Notes: generated from the letters alone by a model not told the origin. A stretch of 12,427 nucleotides of DNA from M0108 sp049654905 (GCA_049654905.1 JBASIS010000155.1:1-12427), one strand, 5' to 3'; shown: positions 1 through 7,730, counted from the stretch's first letter. A program made the numbers and translations.

Positions 1-337
1 GGGTCACCCCGGTACCCAGCACCTCGCCCAGTTCGACGCGTCCCCGCAGCAGGGGCAAGAATTTCAGCCGGGCCTGCACCTCCTGGATGCGCGCGAAGGG
101 CTCGTCCCCAAAACCCGCGGGCTGGGACAGGCTTGCCTCCCGCACCTCCACTCCGATCCAGGGGAAGAGAGACAGCCCCAGATCACCCCTCAAGGTCAGT
201 TGCCGGCCAGTAGCCTTCCCGACCCAGGCACTGATTTCGTCTTTGTAATCATTGGGATCGATGAAAAAGTGAACCCCCGCAATCAGGGCCACCGGGATCA
301 GCAGCAGGGTCAGCAGGATTTTCAGAAGTCGTTTCAT
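1..337 (-). CDS. AsmA family protein, N-terminal part (cut by left window edge)
   Basis: Reading the minus strand from an ATG at 337 gives 112 codons with no stop before base 1, so the gene continues outside the window. The product begins MKRLLKILLTLLLIPVAL, a single N-terminal membrane anchor, followed by features typical of the AsmA N-terminus: DPNDYKDEI near residues 27-35, TGRQLTLRGDL near 43-53, LSLFPW, and later LKFLPLLRGRVELGEVLG. AsmA-family proteins are large inner-membrane-anchored periplasmic proteins linked to outer-membrane assembly and lipid transport between membranes. No strong Shine-Dalgarno sequence precedes the ATG, but the N-terminus matches the family from its first residues, which supports this start. 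It lies downstream of tRNA-Gly on the same strand, with a spacer of about 144 bases. The family call is secure; the subfamily and exact role are not visible from this fragment. Confidence 0.88.
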   Translation of the reverse strand, partial: MKRLLKILLTLLLIPVALIAGVHFFIDPNDYKDEISAWVGKATGRQLTLRGDLGLSLFPWIGVEVREASLSQPAGFGDEPFARIQEVQARLKFLPLLRGRVELGEVLGTGVT

Positions 338-481
338 GGCATGGGCCGAGTGGGTGGCTGGCGCCTGTTAGGGAGTTTTTTGGGTTTCACAACTCTACGG
401 GAATGTGACCCGAGGGTCTGACCGGCAAGACGCCGATGCGGGTGAAAGCATGCTGGTAGAGAGCAGGAGGGCGGAGGGAAT

Positions 482-555
482 TGGAGCGGGTGATGGGAAT
501 CGAACCCACGCTAGAAGCTTGGGAAGCTTCTGTTCTACCATTGAACTACACCCGC
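482..555 (-). tRNA. tRNA-Gly, anticodon CCC
   Basis: On the minus strand the 74-base sequence folds as a complete cloverleaf. The acceptor stem is GCGGGTG paired with CACCCGC, the D arm is GTTC/GAAC, the anticodon stem is GAAGC/GCTTC around the loop TTCCCAA, which gives anticodon CCC, and the T loop is TTCGATT. The discriminator base is T, and CCA is encoded in the genome at 482-484. The sequence closely resembles the E. coli tRNA-Gly(CCC) that I know. The anticodon reads GGG codons. It is a lone tRNA, preceded by a good promoter. I see no clear intrinsic terminator after it. Confidence 0.97.
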
Positions 556-567
556 TGCGGAGTGGCC

Positions 568-597
568 AGTATAAGAAGCCCCACCTTTGGATTGCAA
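568..597 (-). promoter_or_regulatory. Sigma70-type promoter of tRNA-Gly
   Basis: On the minus strand a TTGCAA -35 box (592-597) and a TATACT -10 box (568-573) are separated by 18 bases. The -10 box ends 12 bases before the mature tRNA 5' end at 555, which leaves room for a start site near 561 and a very short leader trimmed by RNase P. Both boxes are close to consensus in otherwise GC-rich DNA. This is a sequence-only prediction. Confidence 0.65.
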
Positions 598-729
598 GCC
601 CGGCGTGGGCCATGCCACAGCCCTCCCGCCGGGGCTGTTGTAGAATCCTGTTGCAAGCGACAATGACGAGACCCCTATGGGAGCTACCGCTCCCTACATT
701 GACCGACCCAGCACCCGGAGCATCGCCCC

Positions 730-2451
730 TTGGAACCCAAATCCTTCGTCGATTCCGCCGTCATCCTGCTGCTGGCTACCGCCCTAGCCGTCGCCATCTT
801 CCGCCGGTTTGGGCTCGGCTCGGTTTTGGGTCTCTTGGTGGCGGGCATCTTCATTGGCCCCCATACGCCGGGGCCCACGGTTACCGAACATGTCGAGGAT
901 GTGCGCCACTTCACCGAGTTGGGGGTGGTGTTGCTCCTCTTCGTCATCGGCCTGGAAATGCACCCACGTCGCCTCTGGTCCCTGCGGCGTTCCATGTTCG
1001 GGCTGGGCTCCCTGCAAATTCTGCTGTCCGGCGGCGTCATCGCGCTTTATCTGCATCTCTTCGAGCCCCGCTGGGGGATAGACCTGCTCGCGGGCCTCAC
1101 CCTCGCCCTCTCCTCCACCGCCTTCGTCATCCAGATGTTGCAGGAAAAGGGCGAGATCGCCAGCCCCCATGGCCAGACCACCTTCGCCATTCTGCTGATG
1201 CAGGATCTGGCGGTGGTGCCCCTGCTGGCCCTGGTGCCCATCCTGGCGGACAGTGGCACCCTGTCCAGCGATGTCCCCATCCTCAAGCAGGTGCTCTACG
1301 TCGTCAGCGCCGTGACCCTGGTTATCCTGACGGGCTATTACCTGGTCCCGCGCCTGCTCGACCTACTGGCGCGCCAGAACAACCGCGAGGCCTTCTTTCT
1401 GGTGGCCTTGGCCGCCGTCTTCGCCGCCGCCTGGGCCATGGACCGGGCCGGCATGTCCATGGCCCTGGGGGCCTTTCTCATGGGGGTCGCCCTCTCCGGG
1501 TCCCGCTATAACCTCCAGATCCAGGCGGCCATTGATCCCCACAAAGGCCTGCTGATGAGCCTCTTTTTCGTCGCTGTGGGCATGTCGGTGGATATCGGCG
1601 CCCTGGCCGGGGATCCCCTGATCTTTCTACGCCATGTCCTCATCATCGTCGCCATCAAGATCGCGGTCCTGTTTGCCCTCTGCCTGGCCTTTGGCGAAGG
1701 CCGCCAGACGGCGACGCGGGTCGCCTTCATCCTGGCTCAGGGGGGCGAATTCGGGTTCGTGCTCTTCGGCGCCGCCAAGGCCATGGCCCTCATCGACGAT
1801 GCCACCTTTGTGCTCTCCATCGGCATCATCTCCTTCAGCATGCTGATCACGCCCCTGCTGGTCCGCCTGGGCGATGCCCTGGCTTCGCGCATGACCGTGC
1901 CGGTAGCGCCCAAGGATGGAGTCTTCCCCTTCTCCCACCAGAGTGACGAGCACCACTTCCAGGCCCTGGTGGCTGGCTATGGCCGCGTAGGCCACACCGT
2001 CGGCACCATCCTGGGCAGCAGCGGCATCCCCTACATCGCCTTCGACACGGAACAGGCGCGGGTGGCCGAGTTCAGCCGCCAGGGCCACCCGGTCTATTAC
2101 GGTGATGTCACCGACCTGGACCTGTTGGTCGCCGTCCACATCGAGAAAGTGGATCTGGTAGTGCTGACTCTGGATGACCGCAAGGCGGCCTTGCGCGCCA
2201 CCACCCTGATCCGCGATCTGGCCCCCAAAACCACCATCGTGGCGCGGGCCCGGGACCTTGATACCAGTGACGCCCTCTTGCGGGCGGGTGCCAACAAGGC
2301 CTTCCCCGAGGCCCTGGAGGCCAGCCTGCGCCTGGCCGCGGAGGCCCTGGAGAGCCTGGGCATCGCCAGCGAGGACACCGACATGCTGGTGCGCGGCGTG
2401 CGGCGCACGGATTACGCCCTGGTACGCGAGGAGGGCGATGCCAAGAGCTAG
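730..2451 (+). CDS. CPA2 family monovalent cation:proton antiporter, Kef type
   Basis: The 573-residue product has a membrane domain of roughly 12 hydrophobic segments (residues 6-385) followed by a cytoplasmic RCK/TrkA-N nucleotide-binding domain. Family marks are GLEMHPRRLW (75-84), the QDLAVVP motif with the presumed ion-site Asp159, AQGGEFGFVLF (336-346), and the Rossmann turn GYGRVG (416-421) with Asp439 after the second strand. E. coli KefB and KefC have the same layout at about 600-620 residues and exchange K+ for H+ under glutathione-adduct control. No KefF/KefG-like partner is next to it, so glutathione gating is not shown. The start is TTG at 730: an in-frame TGA at 700-702 leaves no ATG or GTG option, GGAG at 717-720 is 9 bases upstream, and the protein matches the family from its first residues. 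It leads the plus-strand block, 63 bases before trmB. Confidence 0.92.
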   Translation: MEPKSFVDSAVILLLATALAVAIFRRFGLGSVLGLLVAGIFIGPHTPGPTVTEHVEDVRHFTELGVVLLLFVIGLEMHPRRLWSLRRSMFGLGSLQILLSGGVIALYLHLFEPRWGIDLLAGLTLALSSTAFVIQMLQEKGEIASPHGQTTFAILLMQDLAVVPLLALVPILADSGTLSSDVPILKQVLYVVSAVTLVILTGYYLVPRLLDLLARQNNREAFFLVALAAVFAAAWAMDRAGMSMALGAFLMGVALSGSRYNLQIQAAIDPHKGLLMSLFFVAVGMSVDIGALAGDPLIFLRHVLIIVAIKIAVLFALCLAFGEGRQTATRVAFILAQGGEFGFVLFGAAKAMALIDDATFVLSIGIISFSMLITPLLVRLGDALASRMTVPVAPKDGVFPFSHQSDEHHFQALVAGYGRVGHTVGTILGSSGIPYIAFDTEQARVAEFSRQGHPVYYGDVTDLDLLVAVHIEKVDLVVLTLDDRKAALRATTLIRDLAPKTTIVARARDLDTSDALLRAGANKAFPEALEASLRLAAEALESLGIASEDTDMLVRGVRRTDYALVREEGDAKS

Positions 2452-2514
2452 GGGGCGCGGACGCGCCTCGCCACCTCGTGAAATCGTTTATCCTTGCGCC
2501 TCCACCTCCAAGCC

Positions 2515-3285
2515 ATGACCCCTAGCCAGGAACCGTCGCCATCCCATGTCCAGGCCCGCCCGGAAAGGGCTCCCCTTCTGATCGAGTCACCGCCGGATCA
2601 TCCGCCCCAGCGGCGTCCCATCCGCAGCTATGTGCTGCGCCAGGGCCGGCTGACCGAGGCCCAGGAGCGCGCCTTCGCCGAGCTCTGGCCCTGCTACGGC
2701 GTCGAGTTGCCCGCGGGTGAGGCCCTCGACCCGCCGACTCTGTTTGGTAACGACCAGCCCATCTATCTGGAGATCGGCTTCGGTAATGGCGAGACCCTGG
2801 CGGAGATTGCCGCGCGCCACCCCGAACGCAATTACCTCGGCGTCGAGGTCCATGGCCCCGGCGTTGGCCACCTGCTACTGGAGATCGAACGGCGCGGCTT
2901 GGGCAACCTGCGCCTGCTGCGCCAGGACGCCGTGGACCTGCTGGACCGGGGCTTGGCACCCGCCAGCCTGGCGGGGATCTATCTGCTCTTTCCGGACCCC
3001 TGGCCCAAGCAGCGCCACCACAAGCGGCGCATCCTCAATCCGGAATTCGTGACAAGGCTGGCCCGGGTCATCCGCCCCGGCGGTCTCTTCCACGCCGCCA
3101 CCGACTGGGAGCCCTATGCCCTGCGGATGATGGAAGTGCTGACGATGAGCGACGCTATCTTCATGAACACCGCCGGTCCCGGCGCCTTCGCCCCCCGTCC
3201 CGAGGATCGCCCCTTGACCAAGTTCGAGCAGCGCGGTCAGCGGTTGGGGCATGGGGTCTGGGACTTGATTTTCCTGCGCCGCTGA
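2515..3285 (+). CDS. trmB: tRNA (guanine46-N7)-methyltransferase TrmB
   Basis: TrmB uses S-adenosylmethionine to make 7-methylguanosine at position 46 in the variable loop of tRNAs, in the cytoplasm. Starting at ATG 2515 the protein has 256 residues, slightly longer than E. coli TrmB (239), with a Pro-rich, poorly conserved N-terminus. Diagnostic motifs are the SAM-binding EIGFGNGE (about 86-93), LGVEVH, the TrmB hallmark FPDPWPKQRHHKRR (about 159-172), ATDWEPYA (about 195-202) and the C-terminal TKFEQRGQRLGH. An in-frame TTG at 2494 would add seven residues. Neither start has a convincing ribosome-binding site, so I chose the ATG. The gene ends one base before fetA, suggesting co-transcription. 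The link between tRNA modification and iron export looks positional rather than functional. Confidence 0.95.
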   Translation: MTPSQEPSPSHVQARPERAPLLIESPPDHPPQRRPIRSYVLRQGRLTEAQERAFAELWPCYGVELPAGEALDPPTLFGNDQPIYLEIGFGNGETLAEIAARHPERNYLGVEVHGPGVGHLLLEIERRGLGNLRLLRQDAVDLLDRGLAPASLAGIYLLFPDPWPKQRHHKRRILNPEFVTRLARVIRPGGLFHAATDWEPYALRMMEVLTMSDAIFMNTAGPGAFAPRPEDRPLTKFEQRGQRLGHGVWDLIFLRR

Positions 3286-3286
3286 C

Positions 3287-3991
3287 ATGGCCACCCTGAG
3301 ACTCCAGGGGCTCAAGACCCTCAACCTGGCCCCGCTGGATCTCACCCTGGCCGCGGGGGACCTGGTGTTGCTTTCCGGCCCATCCGGTTCCGGCAAGAGC
3401 CTGCTGCTGCGCGCCCTGGCGGACCTGGACCCTCACGAGGGCGAGGCCTGGCTGGACGGCACGGCCTGCTCCTCCCTGCCCGCGCCCGAATGGCGGCGCC
3501 GCGTGGCCCTGCTGCCGGCGGAGTCCTTCTGGTGGTTTGACCAGGTGGGGGATCACTTCGGTCGGGCACCCGCAAGCGGGACTAGGACGCGAAGATGTGT
3601 TGGCTGCTCAACCCCGGCCGATAAAGCTGGCCAGACCATCCCCGCCCTCCTAGCCCGCCTCGGCTTTGCGCCCGAGGTGCTGGAATGGACCGTCTCCCGC
3701 CTGTCCACCGGCGAACGCCAGCGCCTGGCCCTGGCGCGGCTGCTAGCCCTTCAGCCCCAGGTGCTGCTGCTCGACGAGGCCACCGCCAACCTGGACCCGC
3801 CTAATCGCGACCGGGTCGAGGACCTGATCCAGGACTATCGCCGCCAGCAGGGCGCCGCCGTGCTCTGGGTGAGCCATGACCCGGACCAGCGCCGCCGCCT
3901 GACCCGGCCAGCCCCGGGCCTGCCCGGCGCCCGCCGCCTGGTCATCCAGGGCGACCGTTTAGTGGATGAGCAAGAGGAGCCAGCCGCCTGA
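3287..3991 (+). CDS. fetA: ABC transporter ATP-binding protein, FetA/YbbL-like
   Basis: This 234-residue ATPase has Walker A GPSGSGKS (31-38), signature LSTGERQRLALAR (139-151), Walker B VLLLDEATANLD (159-170) and H-loop His197 in WVSHD. It powers the permease FetB, encoded immediately downstream with a one-base overlap (TGATG at 3989-3993). E. coli FetAB is associated with iron export and resistance to oxidative stress; the substrate here is inferred from that family. The Q-loop region reads LLPAESFWWFDQVGDHF, a form I expect in YbbL-type proteins. Directly after it, residues 92-117 form an odd Arg/Cys/Thr-rich insert not expected in the family. The stretch after the H-loop (residues 204-216) is also longer than usual and Pro/Arg-rich. 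The frame stays open throughout and all ATPase motifs are intact, so the protein is probably functional. Confidence 0.88.
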   Translation: MATLRLQGLKTLNLAPLDLTLAAGDLVLLSGPSGSGKSLLLRALADLDPHEGEAWLDGTACSSLPAPEWRRRVALLPAESFWWFDQVGDHFGRAPASGTRTRRCVGCSTPADKAGQTIPALLARLGFAPEVLEWTVSRLSTGERQRLALARLLALQPQVLLLDEATANLDPPNRDRVEDLIQDYRRQQGAAVLWVSHDPDQRRRLTRPAPGLPGARRLVIQGDRLVDEQEEPAA

Positions 3992-4794
3992 TGGAACTCA
4001 TCGTCCTCAGCCCTTTCGACCTCGGCCTGGCTGCCAGCCTGGTGCTGCTGCTGGCCCTGCTCTCCTGGCGCCTGCACTTGGGGGTGGAAAAGCGGGTGCT
4101 GGTGGCCGCCCTGCGTAGCGCCATCCAGCTTAGCCTCATCGGTCTGGTGCTGAATTTCCTCTTCGCCCAGACCAGCTTCGTCCTTACCGGCCTCTGGACC
4201 CTGGTGATGCTCGGCGTCGCCAGTTGGGAGGTCGTGGCGCGGCAGAAGCACCGCTACCGGGGGGCCTGGGGCTTTGGCATCGGCACCCTCTCCATGTTCA
4301 TCTCCTCCTTCAGCGTCATCATCCTGGCCCTGATCCTCATCATTGGGGCCGAACCCTGGTATCAGCCCCAGTATCTGATCCCCCTGCTCGGCATGTTGCT
4401 GGGCAACACCATGAGCGGCATCGCCATTACCCTCGACAACCTCAGCCGCCAGGCCTGGGAGGGACGCGGCGGCATCGAGGCCCGCCTGCTCCTGGGCCAG
4501 AGCTGGGAATGCGCTATCCGCGACATCCGCCGCGACTCCATCCGCGCCGGCCTCATCCCCATCATCAACTCCATGGCCGCCGCCGGCCTGGTCAGCCTGC
4601 CGGGCATGATGACCGGCCAGATCCTCGCCGGCAGCCCACCCATGGAGGCCGCCAAGTATCAGATGATGATCCTCTTCCTCATCTCCGCCGGCACCGGCCT
4701 CGGCAGCGCCGCCGCCGTCTGGGTCGGCTCCCGGCGCCTCTTCGACCAGCGGCAGCGGTTACGGCTCGACCGGCTGACCGGGCCGAAGCGATAG
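3991..4794 (+). CDS. fetB: Iron export ABC transporter permease FetB (YbbM)
   Basis: The 267-residue protein is an inner-membrane permease of the UPF0014/YbbM family with about six to seven hydrophobic segments. The segments include residues 12-27, 44-60, 64-80, 97-119, 126-146, 188-205 and 224-245. Family signatures are ALRSAIQLSLIG (40-51), LGNTMSGIAITLDNL (137-151) and the very characteristic NSMAAAGLVSLPGMMTGQIL (193-212), followed by GSPPMEAAKYQ. It works with the ATPase FetA, and the one-base overlap with fetA implies translational coupling. In E. coli the pair exports iron and limits oxidative damage; the same role is inferred. It is the last gene of the plus-strand block and converges on the response regulator, with a 56-base gap. 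Confidence 0.93.
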   Translation: MELIVLSPFDLGLAASLVLLLALLSWRLHLGVEKRVLVAALRSAIQLSLIGLVLNFLFAQTSFVLTGLWTLVMLGVASWEVVARQKHRYRGAWGFGIGTLSMFISSFSVIILALILIIGAEPWYQPQYLIPLLGMLLGNTMSGIAITLDNLSRQAWEGRGGIEARLLLGQSWECAIRDIRRDSIRAGLIPIINSMAAAGLVSLPGMMTGQILAGSPPMEAAKYQMMILFLISAGTGLGSAAAVWVGSRRLFDQRQRLRLDRLTGPKR

Positions 4795-4828
4795 GTGCCA
4801 TTGGCAATGGCCACGAAGGTTATTCTTC

Positions 4829-4857
4829 CGGGTTTTCGGCCCGTCCCTTTTTACCCT
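4829..4857 (+). terminator. Possible weak intrinsic terminator after fetB
   Basis: In the 56-base convergent gap, CGGG (4829-4832) and CCCG (4840-4843) can pair around a 7-base loop, TTTTCGG. A pyrimidine tract with five Ts (4848-4852) follows. The stem is only 4 bp, so a transcript end here is plausible mainly because two transcripts converge at this point. It reaches a few bases into the 3' end of the response regulator gene on the opposite strand. Confidence 0.25.
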
Positions 4858-5477
4858 TTACCCTCGCAAATCTCCAGGGTGACCAGCATCCGCATCAGTT
4901 CGGAGAGGGTCTTGGCGGCCATTTTTTCCATCACCCGGGCCCGATGCACCTCCACGGTGGATTGGGTGATATTCATCTCGCTGGCGATCACCTTGTTGCG
5001 CTGACCATCCACTACCCGCCGCATCACCTCGGCCTCCCGGGGGGTCAGGCGGACGATGCGCTCCTTGATCTCGGCAAGACGGCTGGCCTCGCCGCGACGC
5101 AGGGCGTCCTGCTGCATGGCCCGATGCACGCTGTCGAGGAGAGCCTGAGCGTTGAAGGGTTTCTCCAGGAAATCAAGGGCCCCTGCCTGGAGTGCGCGCA
5201 CCGCCATGGGGACATCGCCATGGGCCGAGATCATGACGATGGGGGGGTGGTTGGGGACCTGTTGCAGGCGGGTTTGCAGCTCCAGACCGCTCATCCCCCG
5301 CATCCGCACATCGAGGATCAGGCAGCCCTGCTGGTTGGGGCTGAAATGATCGAGATACTCCTGGGCCGAGCCATAGCTTTCCACCCCCAGGCCCACCGAT
5401 TCCATCAGGAGTTGGATCGATTCCCGCACCTGCTCGTCGTCATCCACGATGTAGATGGTTGGTTGCCGCGCTGACAT
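4851..5477 (-). CDS. FixJ/TtrR-type response regulator (REC + LuxR HTH)
   Basis: The 208-residue protein has an N-terminal receiver domain: acidic cluster Asp12-Asp14, phosphoacceptor Asp56 in LILDVRM, conserved Ser84 and Lys106 in LEKPF. A linker leads to a LuxR/FixJ-type helix-turn-helix (about 143-200, with RLTPREAEVMRRVVDGQRNK and STVEVHRARVMEKM). Such regulators bind DNA as dimers once phosphorylated. The gene sits 93 bases downstream of the sensor kinase on the same strand, so the two are almost certainly a cognate pair. Placement behind soxA-X-B and the kinase's PhnD-type sensor suggest a TtrR/ThsR-like activator of sulfur-compound genes, but the target promoter is not in the window. 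A GGGGGA purine stretch lies a few bases before the ATG and can serve as ribosome-binding site. Confidence 0.92.
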   Translation of the reverse strand: MSARQPTIYIVDDDEQVRESIQLLMESVGLGVESYGSAQEYLDHFSPNQQGCLILDVRMRGMSGLELQTRLQQVPNHPPIVMISAHGDVPMAVRALQAGALDFLEKPFNAQALLDSVHRAMQQDALRRGEASRLAEIKERIVRLTPREAEVMRRVVDGQRNKVIASEMNITQSTVEVHRARVMEKMAAKTLSELMRMLVTLEICEGKG

Positions 5478-5513
5478 GAGTCCCCCGGGGTGCTGATGCT
5501 GCTGACCGTTGAC

Positions 5514-5543
5514 ACCGGGGTGATCAGGGTCCGGCGCCCCGGT
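5514..5543. repeat. Inverted repeat between kinase and regulator genes
   Basis: ACCGGGG (5514-5520) and CCCCGGT (5537-5543) form a perfect 7-bp inverted repeat around a 16-base loop, inside the 93-base spacer separating the kinase stop from the regulator start. No T-run follows on the minus strand, so it is not a standard terminator. It could moderate the ratio of regulator to kinase, or be chance in GC-rich DNA. Confidence 0.3.
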
Positions 5544-5570
5544 CAGGGCCAGGGAGGAGATTGTAGCCGG

Positions 5571-7730
5571 TCAGGTACCTTGCGCGGCAAGGCTAAAGCG
5601 AAACAGGGTACCGGTGGGGCCAGTTGCTTCCAGGACGATCCGGCCCTCGTGGGCATCAAGAATGCCCTTGCTGATGGACAGCCCGAGGCCCATGCCCCGG
5701 CTTTTGGTGGTGACGAACTGCTTGAAGATTTCCGTGCGCATGGCCTCGTCCACCCCCGCGCCGGTATCGCGCACCTCAACATCGACCTGGCCGGGGGCGC
5801 CCGCCGCAGTTGCAATGGTGAGGCACCGCTCGGTGAGGCTGGGGTCGGCCATGGCATCGATGCCGTTGGTGGCGAGATTGATGATGACCTGCTGGATCTG
5901 GATATCCTGCGCCCAGACCTGGGGCAGGCCGGGGGCGAGCTGGGTGTGGATCTGGACCCCGACCCGCTGGGCCTCGGGACGGATCAGCGCCACAACCTTC
6001 TGGACCAGTTCGTTGATGTCCACCGCAGTCTTGACCGGGGCATCCTTTTTAACGAACTGGCGCACCTGGCGGATGATGTCGCCGCCGCGCTGGGCCTGTA
6101 GGGCGATGTGGGCGAGGGCATCGCTCAGGCGCCCGGCCCGATCGGCGTCCAGACCAGCGTCGAGCAGACGGATGCAGGCCTGCGCATTGGAGGCGATGGC
6201 CGTGAGGGGTTGGTTGATTTCGTGGGCAATACCGGCGGCCATCTCACCCAGGGTATTGAGACGATCCCGGTGGGCCAGTTCGAGCTGGTGCCGGCGGCTG
6301 GCCTCCTCGCTGCGCTGGCGTTCGCTGATATCCCGAAACACCACCACGCCGCCGACAATGCCGCCGTTGTCATCGCGCAGGGGGGAGCAGGCGTACTCCA
6401 CCGGAAAGGGGCTGCCATCCTTGCGCCAGAAGCGATCTTCGGGGATATGACGGGCCTTGCCGTCCTGGCAGCTTCTATGGACGGGGCACTCCTGGCCGGG
6501 AAAGGGGCTGCCGTCGGCGCGGGTATGGTGGAGCAGTTCGTGCTGGTTGCGCCCGACGACCTCCTCGGCGCGCCAGCCGGTCATCTCGGCCATGGCCCGG
6601 TTGACGAAGGTAGAATTGCCCTCGCGATCAACCCCGTAGATGCCGTCGGCGACGGAGTTGAGGATCAGGAGGTGTTGCGCCTCCAGGCTTGTCTTGGCCT
6701 TGAGGAGCTGGCGATTGAGGCCCCAGATCCGGTAGAGGAGGAAGGCGAACAGCAGGAGCAGCACCAGCCCGATCACCACCCAGACCAAATAGCGGTGGAC
6801 CACGTCACGGAGGGTGAAGTCCTGATCATAGGGGGGCAGCCTGAGGCGCTGGAACAGCTCGTGGACCGGCTGGTAGTCGAGGGGCACGGTCCAGCCGGCA
6901 TAGCTTCCCGCCAGAGCCGCGGGGTGGTCGGGGGGCATCTTGAGCAGGGCAACCGCCACCTGCTGGGCCAGCTCGTTGGCGGTGTGGCTGACCTTGCTGA
7001 AGGGCCATTCGGGATAGAGGCCGGTACTGTGGACCAGGGGGAAGCGGTTGGTGGGCTGGGGATTGAGCACCTTGAACTGGTCCAGATCGATCAGCCCCTC
7101 CGCCGCCATCCGTTCCAGGATATTGGTGCGCACCGTGCCGGCGTCCGCCTGGCCCAGCAGCACCGCCATCACCACGCTGTCGTGGTCACCGGCGAAATCC
7201 AGCCGGGCGAAGTCGTGATAGGGGTCAACCCCTTGGCGCAACAACTCGTCCCAGGCCATCTCGAAGCCACCGAGAGAGGTCTCGTCCACCGCCAGAAAGG
7301 CCTGGCCGGCCAGTTCGGTCAGGTCGTTGATGTCCCGCCGTTCCTGACGGGTAAAGATGACACTGCCAAACTGGTTCAGGCTCAGGGCGCCGACCCGGTT
7401 GTTGAGGGTGGCCAGGCGCGAGATACCGTGGCGCACCTCCAGGGCGACATAGATGCCGGGATTGACCAGGATGAAGTCCACGAACTCCATTTCCACGAAC
7501 TCGGTGATCCGGCTGAAAGGTAGCGGGACGATCTCGAAACGATAGCCCTCCAGGGCAGTCGTCAGGTAGTCGGCGGTGGGTTGCCAATGGGCCAGGGTCA
7601 GGTCGGTACCGCGATGACTGAGGACGCCGATGCGGATCTCCTGGATGGCGGCGGCGGGGCCGGCGGCAAACCAGAGGCCCAGGGCGAAGGCCCAGGCGGC
7701 AAGGTGGCGGCACCGATCTAGTGCAAACAT
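5571..7730 (-). CDS. Sensor histidine kinase with PhnD-type periplasmic domain and PAS (TtrS/ThsS-like)
   Basis: The 719-residue membrane kinase has, in order: a signal peptide (about 1-28); a PhnD-like substrate-binding domain (about 30-295) opening with IRIGVLSHRG and containing DFILVNPGIY; one transmembrane helix (about 313-333); a PAS domain (about 355-470); HisKA with phosphoacceptor His503 in GIAHEINQPLT; and HATPase_c with N-box NLATN (618-622), DTGAG (655-659) and GMGLGLSISKG (679-689). The same PhnD-plus-kinase layout occurs in TtrS and ThsS, sensors of tetrathionate and thiosulfate, but this protein also has a PAS domain. The periplasmic part has no cysteine, while the PAS domain has a CX5C pair (415, 421). 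It lies 33 bases after the SoxW-like gene and upstream of its presumed regulator, so the ligand is probably a sulfur oxyanion; this is inferred from family and context. Confidence 0.92.
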   Translation of the reverse strand: MFALDRCRHLAAWAFALGLWFAAGPAAAIQEIRIGVLSHRGTDLTLAHWQPTADYLTTALEGYRFEIVPLPFSRITEFVEMEFVDFILVNPGIYVALEVRHGISRLATLNNRVGALSLNQFGSVIFTRQERRDINDLTELAGQAFLAVDETSLGGFEMAWDELLRQGVDPYHDFARLDFAGDHDSVVMAVLLGQADAGTVRTNILERMAAEGLIDLDQFKVLNPQPTNRFPLVHSTGLYPEWPFSKVSHTANELAQQVAVALLKMPPDHPAALAGSYAGWTVPLDYQPVHELFQRLRLPPYDQDFTLRDVVHRYLVWVVIGLVLLLLFAFLLYRIWGLNRQLLKAKTSLEAQHLLILNSVADGIYGVDREGNSTFVNRAMAEMTGWRAEEVVGRNQHELLHHTRADGSPFPGQECPVHRSCQDGKARHIPEDRFWRKDGSPFPVEYACSPLRDDNGGIVGGVVVFRDISERQRSEEASRRHQLELAHRDRLNTLGEMAAGIAHEINQPLTAIASNAQACIRLLDAGLDADRAGRLSDALAHIALQAQRGGDIIRQVRQFVKKDAPVKTAVDINELVQKVVALIRPEAQRVGVQIHTQLAPGLPQVWAQDIQIQQVIINLATNGIDAMADPSLTERCLTIATAAGAPGQVDVEVRDTGAGVDEAMRTEIFKQFVTTKSRGMGLGLSISKGILDAHEGRIVLEATGPTGTLFRFSLAAQGT

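Noticed and set aside
402..420. GACCCGAGGGTC palindrome-like hairpin downstream of the tRNA
   Set aside because: The stem is 4-5 bp with a very small loop and no T-run on either side, so I do not call it a tRNA terminator.
651..679. TTGCAA and CCTATG as a promoter for the Kef-type gene
   Set aside because: The -10 box matches consensus poorly. A promoter must exist upstream of 730, but I cannot place it.
405..1511. Long plus-strand open frame crossing the tRNA and the start of the Kef gene
   Set aside because: It reads through tRNA-Gly on the opposite strand and then the wrong frame of the Kef-type gene. Its composition (Arg, Pro, Gly, His rich) is a typical GC-rich shadow.
2454..2467. GGCGC-GGAC-GCGCC hairpin just after the Kef-type gene
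   Set aside because: The stem is only 5 bp and no T-run follows. In DNA of this GC content it is probably chance, so it was not called a terminator.
2494..2514. TTG start for trmB seven codons upstream of the ATG
   Set aside because: No ribosome-binding site supports it, and the extra residues match nothing I know in TrmB. The ATG at 2515 was preferred, although the choice is not certain.
4224..5474. 416-codon plus-strand open frame over fetB and the response regulator
   Set aside because: It overlaps two well-supported genes in other frames and has low-complexity His/Pro/Arg/Gly composition with no recognisable domain.
6108..7523. 471-codon plus-strand open frame antisense to the sensor kinase
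   Set aside because: It is a mirror of the codon bias of the kinase gene; the opposite strand encodes all kinase and PhnD motifs.
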